Source: Vineibacter terrae (GTDB taxonomy: Bacteria; Pseudomonadota; Alphaproteobacteria; Reyranellales; Reyranellaceae). From it: a stretch of DNA of 53,577 bases. The stretch lies in NCBI RefSeq assembly GCF_008039615.1, contig NZ_VDUZ01000060.1:1-53577 (forward strand). Direction: 5' to 3'. The translations under genes and the position numbers were made by a program. Below the pieces are notes generated by a model. That model saw only the letters and a program-made list of their open reading frames with translations, ran no database searches and was not told where the DNA came from. Within the stretch, counting starts at the first letter, position 1. Every line of letters starts with the position of its first letter. Of this stretch, positions 1-7,927 are shown piece after piece.

Positions 1-46
1 CCACGCGCGCTCATGATCCGGCGCTTTCGCGCCGGTGCGCGCGTGG
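1..46. repeat. Nested perfect inverted repeat (cruciform/terminator-like hairpin)
   Basis: Two nested perfect stems are visible. The outer arms are CCACGCGCGC (1-10) and GCGCGCGTGG (37-46); the inner arms are CCGGCGC (18-24) and GCGCCGG (29-35). It lies just downstream of the Rieske gene that ends at 72 on the minus strand, so it may end that transcript, but there is no T-tract. A processing or cruciform structure is equally possible. Confidence 0.5.
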
Positions 47-71
47 ACGCGCGCGGTCCGAAAGAAGAAGA

Positions 72-1265
72 TCACTCCAGGTACTGGCCGGCGTCGAAGG
101 TCACGCAGGCGTCGGCGTCGTTGAAGGCGACGCCGACGGGGTCGCCGCCGGCGGCGACGATATCGAGCTGCTTCTGCAGCAGGACGCGCAGCATGGAGAC
201 GCCCTGGTCGCTGGAGACCAGGTGCTCCTCGGAATGGAAGGTGATCGGGCCCTGCCCGGTCTGCGCCTCGACATCGCCCGGGAAGCGCTGGTGCTCCTCG
301 GGCGTCAGCTCGGCCCAGGTCTTGCCGTTGTAGCGCGATTTCATCTGCGCCAGCTCGCCGGCCGCGCGCACACGGCCGGCGACATAGATGCGGTAATGCG
401 TGTCGTCGATCGGCACGGTCCAGCCGATCGACTCGACCCGGCCATAGCGGCCGACGCGCGGGCTGGGCACCACGCGCAAGGTCGGCAGCACGGCCTCCGT
501 GATGCGCCGCAACGCTCGTCCATCCGGCAGAGCGCGCAGCTGCGTGCTCTTGATGCCGCGCGGCCCATACTCGAACTTCGCCTTGGGCATCACGGCCATC
601 TGCTCGACGAACTGCGCACCGCTGAACGAGCCGTGCAGGATCGGCACGTGGTAGGGATCGACCACGTTCTCGAAATGCTGCAGCCAGTTGCAGGGCGCGA
701 TCACGATGCCGCCGCTGCCGATGCTGGAATCGTCGGCCTCGACGTGCTCGCCCGCCTCCAGGACCTCGAGGCACTCAAAGCGCGGCAGCACGGGCCGGCG
801 TTCGGGCGGACCCATATAGGCGAAGATCAGCCCGTAGCGCTCCTGCACCGGATACCAGGGCTGGCGCACGCGGTCGCGCTGGCGGCCGCCCTCGGGCTCG
901 CAGGGCTGCTCCAGGCAGCGCCCTTCGACGTCGAACAGCCAGCCGTGGTAGCAGCAGCGGATGCCGCGATCCTCGACCTTGCCGTAGTACAGCGTCGTGC
1001 CGCGATGGCAGCAGCGCGGGTAGACCAGGCCCGGCCGGCCGCTGCCGTCGCGGAACAGGATGAGGTCCTCGCCCAGGATCCGCACCGTGCGCGGCGTCGC
1101 GCCGGCATCGCGCGCCATCCCGACCGGATGCCAGTAGCGGCGCAGCAGCTCGCCCATCGGCGTGAAGCGGCCGACCTCGGTCAGACGCGCATTATAGGCC
1201 GGCTTCTCCAGATGATAGGCGCTGCCGTCATGGGCCGGGCGTGATGGCGGCTGGCGTCCGTCCAT
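72..1265 (-). CDS. Rieske aromatic ring-hydroxylating dioxygenase, alpha subunit (phthalate dioxygenase-like)
   Basis: Probable oxygenase component of a ring-hydroxylating or O-demethylating system, 397 residues. The Rieske [2Fe-2S] ligands are visible as C85-x-H87 (CCHRG) and C104-x2-H107 (CCYHGW). A mononuclear iron site is suggested by D203, H206 and H211 in NVVDPYHVPILHG. The ATG at 1265 is chosen because the sequence upstream of it is the palindromic repeat at 1291-1419, not conserved protein. It is the last gene of a minus-strand run after ilvD and a Bug-family binding protein, which may deliver an aromatic acid. No reductase or ferredoxin gene is in the window, so the electron donor must be elsewhere. 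The family is secure; the substrate cannot be told. Confidence 0.88.
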   Translation of the reverse strand: MDGRQPPSRPAHDGSAYHLEKPAYNARLTEVGRFTPMGELLRRYWHPVGMARDAGATPRTVRILGEDLILFRDGSGRPGLVYPRCCHRGTTLYYGKVEDRGIRCCYHGWLFDVEGRCLEQPCEPEGGRQRDRVRQPWYPVQERYGLIFAYMGPPERRPVLPRFECLEVLEAGEHVEADDSSIGSGGIVIAPCNWLQHFENVVDPYHVPILHGSFSGAQFVEQMAVMPKAKFEYGPRGIKSTQLRALPDGRALRRITEAVLPTLRVVPSPRVGRYGRVESIGWTVPIDDTHYRIYVAGRVRAAGELAQMKSRYNGKTWAELTPEEHQRFPGDVEAQTGQGPITFHSEEHLVSSDQGVSMLRVLLQKQLDIVAAGGDPVGVAFNDADACVTFDAGQYLE

Positions 1266-1290
1266 GGATCCACTCCTTCGATTGCGCTCC

Positions 1291-1419
1291 CTTCCCCGCG
1301 CGCAGCGTGGGGAAGGTGCCCGAAGGGCGGATGGGGAGCCAACGTGATGCTTCTTGTGGAGAGACCACGTCGGCTCCCCTCCGGCCCTTCGGGCCACCTC
1401 CCCAACCTCGTTGGGGAGG
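1291..1419. repeat. Composite palindromic intergenic repeat (family B)
   Basis: A long inverted repeat lies between the Rieske gene and the Bug-family gene. Left arm 1319-1340 (CCCGAAGGGCGGATGGGGAG...) pairs imperfectly with right arm 1372-1393 (...CTCCGGCCCTTCGGG). Each side ends in a small hairpin: CTTCCCC...GGGGAAG at 1291-1315 and CTCCCCAAC...GTTGGGGAG at 1398-1418. It resembles dispersed palindromic elements of alphaproteobacteria. A partial, inverted copy is at 22647-22678. Confidence 0.75.
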
Positions 1420-1423
1420 ATAT

Positions 1424-2404
1424 TCATTCCACCCTGGCGCCGGACACACGGATCAGCTCGGCCCATTTCGGCGCCTCGCGGGCGAGCACGGCCTGCAGCT
1501 CGGCCGGCGTGGAGCCGACCGGTGTCTGCCCCTGGTCGAGCATCTTCTGGCGCACGTCGGGCTCGGCGATCACCGCCTTGATCTCGCGCTGCAGGCGCTC
1601 GACGATCGCCGCAGGCGTGCCGGCCGGCGCGTAGGCGGCGACGTAGAGCGTCAGGTCGAGGCCCTCGACGCCCTGCTCCTTGAAGGTCGCCAGCTCGGGC
1701 ATCGCGGCCGAACGCTGCGCGCCGGTCATGGCCAGCGGCTTGATGCGGCCAGCAGCGATCTGCGGCTTGGCCCCGACCGGGCTGCAGAAGGTGCTGTCGA
1801 GGCTGCCGCCATGCACGTCGCCGATCGCCTGCACCTCGCCCTTGTAGGGAACGTGGCTCAGCCGGCCGGACGCCGCCTTCTCCAGCAGGGTGCCGTAGAG
1901 ATGGCCCGACGAGCCGATGCCCCAGCTGCCGTAGCTCACCGGCCGGCCCAGGCCCTTGGCCCAGGCGATGAAGCCGTTGATGTCGTCATGGGGCGCATCC
2001 TTCGCCACCACGAAGAGCACGCTGCCCAGCGAGACCTGGGTGATGGGCGCGAAGTCCTTCACCGGGTGATAGGGCAGGCTCTTGTAGAGCGCCGGATTGT
2101 TGGTGTGTGTCGAGTTGGTGGTGATCAGGAACGTGTAGCCGTCGGCCGGCGCGCGGGCCACGATCTCGGTGCCGATGATCGTGTTGGCGCCCGGCCGTGC
2201 GTCGACGACGACCTGCACGCCCAGCCGCGCCGACAGCCGTTCGCCGATCAGCCGGTTCAGCACGTCGATCGCGCCGCCAGGGTTGAACGGCGAGACCAGC
2301 CGGATCGGCTTGTTGGGGTAGTCCGCCGGCTGGCCCCATGCGGCGCCAGCCACCAGCGCAAAGGCCATCCAAGCCGACGCCAAGAACGCGATCGCCCGTC
2401 GCAT
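1424..2404 (-). CDS. Tripartite tricarboxylate transporter (TctC/Bug family) substrate-binding protein
   Basis: Periplasmic solute-binding protein of 326 residues. It opens with a signal peptide (MRRAIAFLASAWMAFALVAGAAWGQ), followed by the typical Bug start YPNKPIRLVSPFNPGG and the motif DARPGANTIIGTE near residues 70-80. Family members bind carboxylates or aromatic acids for TctAB transport or for signalling. No TctA/TctB membrane gene is nearby, so this is an orphan, as is common for Bug proteins. It lies between ilvD and the Rieske gene on the same strand, separated from the latter by a palindromic repeat, and may serve the Rieske pathway. Ligand unknown. Confidence 0.9.
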   Translation of the reverse strand: MRRAIAFLASAWMAFALVAGAAWGQPADYPNKPIRLVSPFNPGGAIDVLNRLIGERLSARLGVQVVVDARPGANTIIGTEIVARAPADGYTFLITTNSTHTNNPALYKSLPYHPVKDFAPITQVSLGSVLFVVAKDAPHDDINGFIAWAKGLGRPVSYGSWGIGSSGHLYGTLLEKAASGRLSHVPYKGEVQAIGDVHGGSLDSTFCSPVGAKPQIAAGRIKPLAMTGAQRSAAMPELATFKEQGVEGLDLTLYVAAYAPAGTPAAIVERLQREIKAVIAEPDVRQKMLDQGQTPVGSTPAELQAVLAREAPKWAELIRVSGARVE

Positions 2405-2525
2405 GGTCCCCGCCCTTTCCGCCCCGATCGCCCATCTGACGCGGGCTGTGTCGACGGGCGGAACGGTAGACCGGGCCTCTCGGCAGGGTCAATGCCGCCC
2501 CGGGGCGTCCCGGGGCGGCAGCGCA

Positions 2526-4301
<1,776 letters not shown>

Positions 4302-4626
4302 CTCTCCTCCTCATCAAGCGCAGGTCCGCGTTGGGCGCGCACCATAGAGGCAGAGGCGGCGCGACTCCAGCCGCGCGTCACTATCCGGGGCGCCGCACGA
4401 GCCTCCCGGCCGCGACTGCCCCGATCGCCCGATGGGTGAATGAGCAGTCAATAATACAGCTTCGACAATACCTTTTGTAACCGTGTTTTTCAAAAACCTC
4501 TCAATGGTTTATGGACCACATTCAATGAACTTTTCAACACAACGCAGATTGACGTGTGCGCTCCGGGAATGCTCCTATCTCCGCCGCCGCGCACAGGCAC
4601 GACGCGCGAAAGTGGGGGTGTGGGAG
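4302..4626. other. Divergent intergenic region with AT-rich promoter stretch
   Basis: About 325 bases separate divergent ilvD (minus) and an ABC binding-protein gene (plus). Bases 4440-4550 are clearly richer in A+T than their surroundings, with T-runs around 4473-4500, so promoters for both directions probably lie here. No clean -35/-10 pair stood out, and no gene, riboswitch or attenuator was recognised. Confidence 0.4.
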
Positions 4627-6243
4627 ATGACGGTCGATCTACGTCGCTGGGCATGGTCCGGAGCGGCTGCGTTGATGTTGTGCCTGGGTGCCGTGCCGGC
4701 GGCCGAGGCCAAGACGTTCAAGTGGACGAATGCCGGCGACGTCAGCGCCATGGACCCGTACTACCGCAACGAGACGTTCCTGCTGACATTCCTGGAGAAC
4801 ATCTACGAGCCCCTGGTGCGGCGTGACCGGAAGCTGGAGCTGGAGCCGGCTCTGGCCGTGAAGTGGGGCCAGACATCGCCGACGACATGGTTCTTCGATC
4901 TGCGCCGCGGCGTGAAGTTCCACGACGGCACACCGTTCACGGCCGACGACGTGGTGTTCTCGCTGAACCGCGCCGCCGGCGGCGGCTCGAACATGAAATC
5001 CTACTTCGCGTCAGTGAAGACGATCCGCAAGGTCGACGATTTCCGGATCGAGGTCGACACCGCCTATCCCGATCCGCTGCTGGCCTCCAAATGGGCCGTC
5101 GTCCTGATCATGTCCAAGGCCTGGGCGGAGAAGAACAACACCGCCGTGGCTGCCGATGCCACCAAGAACGAGGAGAACTTCGCCACCCGCAACGCCATGG
5201 GCACCGGCCCGTTCATGCTCAAGGAGCGCAAGGCCGGCGAGAAGACGGTCCTGGTCAACAATCCCAACTGGTGGGACACCCCGAAGCACAATCTCACCGA
5301 GGTGATCTTCACGCCGATCGCCAGCCCGGCGACCCGTATCGCCGCCTTGCGGGCCGGCGACATCGACATGACCTACGAGGTGCCGCCGCAGGACACCGAG
5401 AGCCTCAAGCGTGACCCCAAGCTCAAGGTGCTCGAGGGGCCCGAGCTGCGGGTGATCTTTCTCGGCTTCGATGTCGAGCGCAACGAGCTGACGGAGTCCA
5501 ACGTCAAGGGCAAGAACCCGTTCCGGGACCGGCGCGTGCGCGAGGCGTTCTACCGCTCCATCGACGTCGAGGCCATCAAGCGCACGGTCATGCGCGGCCA
5601 GTCCTTCCCCACAGCGCTATTGGTGATGCCGGGGGTCAACGGCTACATCAAGGATCTCGACAAGCGCCCGCCGCTGCTGAAGCCCGAAGAGGCCAAGAAG
5701 CTGCTCACCGAGGCCGGCTATCCCAACGGCTTCGAGGTCGGCATGGATTGTCCCAACGACCGCTACGTCAATGACGAGAAGATCTGCCAGGCGGTCGTGG
5801 CGATGCTGGCGCGCATCGGCGTCAAGGTGAACCTGCTGGCGCAGACTCGTAACAAGTTCTTCGCCAAGATCCTGCGCAAGGCCGACAACAGCCCCGGCGA
5901 CACGGCGTTCTTCATGCTGGGCTGGTCGCCGGTCGTGACCTACGACGTGCACAACGTGATCGAATCGCTGCTGCAGACGCCCAACAAGGACGCCAAGAAG
6001 GGACTGCTGAACGTCGGCGGCTACTCGAACCCGGCGCTCGATGCCCTGGCCGACAAGATGGCGGTCGAGACCGACAAGGCCAAGCGGGATGCCATGATCC
6101 TGGAGGCGACCAAGCTCTACACCGACGACTATGCCGTCATCCCGCTGCACCAGCAGGCGGTGATCTGGGCGACGCGCAGCAACATCGAGCTGTACCAGCC
6201 GGCGGACAACCGCTTCCCGCTGCGCTTTGTTCACGTGAAGTGA
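4627..6243 (+). CDS. ABC transporter substrate-binding protein, family 5 (peptide/nickel/opine type)
   Basis: Periplasmic binding protein of 538 residues from the chosen start. The ATG at 4627 is preferred over upstream in-frame starts because a signal peptide follows directly (MTVDLRRWAWSGAAALMLCL...AEA) and a G-rich ribosome site lies just before it. Family 5 landmarks are YEPLVRRDRKLELEPALAVKW near residues 55-75, VKFHDGTPFTADDVVFSLNRA near 95-115, and a C-terminal region ending in LRFVHVK. Such proteins deliver oligopeptides, opines or related solutes to an ABC permease. No permease or ATPase is adjacent, so it is an orphan here. A perfect 32-bp palindrome follows the stop. Confidence 0.9.
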   Translation: MTVDLRRWAWSGAAALMLCLGAVPAAEAKTFKWTNAGDVSAMDPYYRNETFLLTFLENIYEPLVRRDRKLELEPALAVKWGQTSPTTWFFDLRRGVKFHDGTPFTADDVVFSLNRAAGGGSNMKSYFASVKTIRKVDDFRIEVDTAYPDPLLASKWAVVLIMSKAWAEKNNTAVAADATKNEENFATRNAMGTGPFMLKERKAGEKTVLVNNPNWWDTPKHNLTEVIFTPIASPATRIAALRAGDIDMTYEVPPQDTESLKRDPKLKVLEGPELRVIFLGFDVERNELTESNVKGKNPFRDRRVREAFYRSIDVEAIKRTVMRGQSFPTALLVMPGVNGYIKDLDKRPPLLKPEEAKKLLTEAGYPNGFEVGMDCPNDRYVNDEKICQAVVAMLARIGVKVNLLAQTRNKFFAKILRKADNSPGDTAFFMLGWSPVVTYDVHNVIESLLQTPNKDAKKGLLNVGGYSNPALDALADKMAVETDKAKRDAMILEATKLYTDDYAVIPLHQQAVIWATRSNIELYQPADNRFPLRFVHVK

Positions 6244-6246
6244 CGA

Positions 6247-6278
6247 ACGGGCGGCCGGCAGCGCTGCCGGCCGCCCGT
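6247..6278. terminator. Perfect 32-bp palindrome between convergent genes
   Basis: ACGGGCGGCCGGCAGC (6247-6262) is followed directly by its exact reverse complement (6263-6278). It sits between the convergent stops of the family 5 binding protein and the DUF6065-like gene, so it probably acts as a two-way terminator. There is no T-tract, so Rho-independent ending is not certain. Confidence 0.5.
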
Positions 6279-6283
6279 CGCTG

Positions 6284-7060
6284 CTACTCGTCTTCCTGCT
6301 TGCGCCGCTTGCGCACCTTCACGGCATACTCGCCGCGCGGCCGGTTCTCATCGTTCATCGGATTGACGATGGTGGCACGGAAACGGTCCCAATCGTCGTC
6401 CTTGAAATCCTCGAGCCTCTCGACGAGATCGAAATTCTCGGACACGCCGTCGGCATAGAGCCAGCGCGGAAACGGCTGCAGCTGCAGCAGCGGCACCTCG
6501 CTGCGGATATGGATCGGCGTGCCGGTGCGCGTCAGCCGCACATTGGTGAAGATCGGTCCGAACCAGCGGTCGGTCTCGATGATGCCTTCATAGGCCTCAT
6601 ATCCGGACGGGCGCGGGAAGTTGGCGAGAGGCCGCGCCAGCACGCTCCAGCCGGGGGCCGTCCGAGCGACGTAGCCGCTCCAGATCTGCAGCAGGCCGGG
6701 CTCGTTCGGCGCGCCCAGGAAGGGCAGCGCGAAACCGCGGCAATCCTCCGGCACCCGCTCATCGAAATAAGTGTCGAAGTCGGGATAGTGAGACTGGCCC
6801 AGGGGCAGCCATTGACCGCCCGCGCCCTCGTGGCTCCAGAACGTCTCGCGGCCGTCCCATAGCACCTGAAAATCCATCGGGGGAAACAGGTACCAGCCGA
6901 AGGCCGAGGCTGTCCGCATCGGCTCGCAATAGCGAAAGGCACGCGTTGGATAGGTCCCTCCCGCCGCCTGATCGGCCCGCAGAGGCGGCCGGGCATCCGG
7001 CAGCATCCGGTAGAACGTGATGAGAGGCTTGGGAATTTCCGGTTTGGCTGTCTTGCTCAT
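6284..7060 (-). CDS. Conserved protein resembling DUF6065
   Basis: Function unknown; 258 residues, no signal peptide or membrane span. Distinctive blocks are GTYPTRAFRYCEPM (residues ~36-49), SAFGWYLFPPMDFQVLWDG (~52-70), LQIWSGYVARTAPGWSV (~124-140) and GIIETDRWFGPIFTNVRLTR (~158-177). The order 'GW...WDG ... PGW ... IETDxxF' matches what I recall of DUF6065, but this is recognition from memory, not a search. The C-terminus is highly charged (KVRKRRKQEDE). It lies 197 bases downstream of the tandem-repeat peptide gene on the same strand, past a probable terminator, so it may be expressed by read-through. It is the only candidate enzyme next to that peptide. Start codon choice is fair; the ribosome site is weak (GGTAGAG). 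Confidence 0.72.
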   Translation of the reverse strand: MSKTAKPEIPKPLITFYRMLPDARPPLRADQAAGGTYPTRAFRYCEPMRTASAFGWYLFPPMDFQVLWDGRETFWSHEGAGGQWLPLGQSHYPDFDTYFDERVPEDCRGFALPFLGAPNEPGLLQIWSGYVARTAPGWSVLARPLANFPRPSGYEAYEGIIETDRWFGPIFTNVRLTRTGTPIHIRSEVPLLQLQPFPRWLYADGVSENFDLVERLEDFKDDDWDRFRATIVNPMNDENRPRGEYAVKVRKRRKQEDE

Positions 7061-7186
7061 GACTCTACCAACACAGGCACATCCGATCGGCCGACAAAGA
7101 CGGCTGGTTCGCGTAGTTCTCGCTCAGCCGCAAACGCCGATCAATTCGGTTTTGACCGAAACGTACTCGTCACACCGACGTCGACA

Positions 7187-7222
7187 CAAAAAAAGCAAGC
7201 GCAGCATCCCCGCCACGCTTGC
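7187..7222 (-). terminator. Rho-independent terminator of the repeat-peptide gene
   Basis: On the minus strand the stem GCAAGCG (7222-7216) and CGCTTGC (7201-7195) encloses a 14-nt loop and is followed by TTTTTTT (7194-7188). It lies 36 bases past the stop of the repeat gene and before the DUF6065-like gene, so the peptide is probably made from a short, possibly more abundant transcript, with the downstream gene reached by partial read-through or its own promoter. Confidence 0.8.
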
Positions 7223-7257
7223 CTCTCAAAAAAACTGGATGATTCGCTTGTTGCCGA

Positions 7258-7719
7258 TCAGAACGTCGGCGCCAGCATGCCCAGCTTCACCTTCTTCGCA
7301 CCGAAGGCCGGGGCCAGCATGCCCAGCTGCACCTTCTTCGCACCGAAGGCCGGGGCCAGCATGCCCAGCTGCACCTTCTTCGCGCCGAACGCCGGGGCCA
7401 GCATGCCCAGCTGCACCTTCTTCGCGCCGAAGGCCGGGGCCAGCATGCCCAGCTTCACCTTCTTCGCGCCGAAGGCCGGGGCCAGCATGCCCAGCTGCAC
7501 CTTCTTCGCGCCGAAGGCCGGGGCCAGCATGCCCAGCTTCACCTTCTTCGCGCCGAAGGCCGGAGCCAGCATGCCCAGCTGCACCTTCTTCGCGCCGAAG
7601 GCCGGAGCCAGCATGCCCAGCTTCACCTTCTTCGCACCGAACGACGGCGCGAGCATGCCAAGATTCACCTTCGACGTGCCGAAAGTGGGGGCAAGCATAC
7701 CAATGCGGACCTTAGTCAT
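7258..7719 (-). CDS. Tandem-repeat protein of eleven 14-residue units (KVxLGMLAPxFGxK)
   Basis: A 153-residue protein that, after Met-Thr, consists of ten complete 14-residue units and an eleventh ending at its stop (…LGMLAPTF). The consensus is K-V-(K/Q/R/N)-L-G-M-L-A-P-(A/S/T)-F-G-A-K. Coding on this strand is supported by a strong ribosome site (GAGGAGG, about 7 bases before the ATG), a downstream terminator, and divergent first, second and last units that keep GMLAPxF while varying at synonymous positions (GGT/GGC, CTT/CTC/CTG, GCC/GCG/GCT). Central units are nearly identical 42-bp DNA repeats, a sign of recent expansion; residue 3 mostly alternates K (AAG) and Q (CAG). There is no signal peptide and no cysteine. 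I recognise no family. A multi-core precursor peptide, a filament or solenoid, or an ice- or surface-binding repeat are all possible. Confidence 0.78.
   Translation of the reverse strand: MTKVRIGMLAPTFGTSKVNLGMLAPSFGAKKVKLGMLAPAFGAKKVQLGMLAPAFGAKKVKLGMLAPAFGAKKVQLGMLAPAFGAKKVKLGMLAPAFGAKKVQLGMLAPAFGAKKVQLGMLAPAFGAKKVQLGMLAPAFGAKKVKLGMLAPTF
7264..7713. repeat. Array of 42-bp direct repeats (about 10.8 copies)
   Basis: Eleven head-to-tail 42-bp units make up the repeat gene, with no spacers. Central units differ at only a few positions: GCA/GCG and GGCC/GGAG synonymous sites, and one C/A base that switches Gln and Lys. The units next to the start codon and the final unit are the most diverged, the usual gradient for an array growing by slippage or unequal exchange in its middle. 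Copy number could vary between strains and could be miscounted by short-read assembly. Confidence 0.95.
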
Positions 7720-7927
7720 TTTTGCATCCTCCTCATAAGACCTCGGCTTGAGGGGCGACCGGCTGCGACTGGCAACCGGGGCGACCCGCCCCGCGAACCG
7801 ACCCGCATCAACCCCGATGCGGTGCGTGAGCAGAATGTGTTCTGAGTGACGAAAGCTCCGTTAATCGATCGCGAACGATCTGCGAAAAAAGGCAATCCAA
7901 CAACTTAGGCTCACTTCCTGAACTGTC
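7720..7927 (-). promoter_or_regulatory. Structured leader/upstream region of the repeat-peptide gene
   Basis: This 208-base gap lies between the stop of the BTAD regulator and the repeat-peptide start. It contains a 7-bp hairpin (CCGCATC 7803-7809 with GATGCGG 7816-7822), several G+C-rich inverted segments around 7757-7800 and a less G+C-rich stretch at 7850-7910. The ribosome site GAGGAGG sits at about 7727-7733. A promoter with a structured leader, or an operator for the adjacent regulator, is plausible. I could not fix a -10/-35 pair. Confidence 0.4.

Noticed and set aside
7264-7713. Direct repeats considered as a CRISPR array
   Set aside because: The 42-bp units are head-to-tail with no unique spacers, and no cas genes are in the window.
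7277-7738. Plus-strand repetitive ORF (FFAPKAGASMPSC repeats) and other open frames across the 42-bp array
   Set aside because: A stop-free 42-bp unit keeps all frames open. Only the minus-strand frame has a strong ribosome site, a terminator and conservation of the peptide in the diverged outer units.
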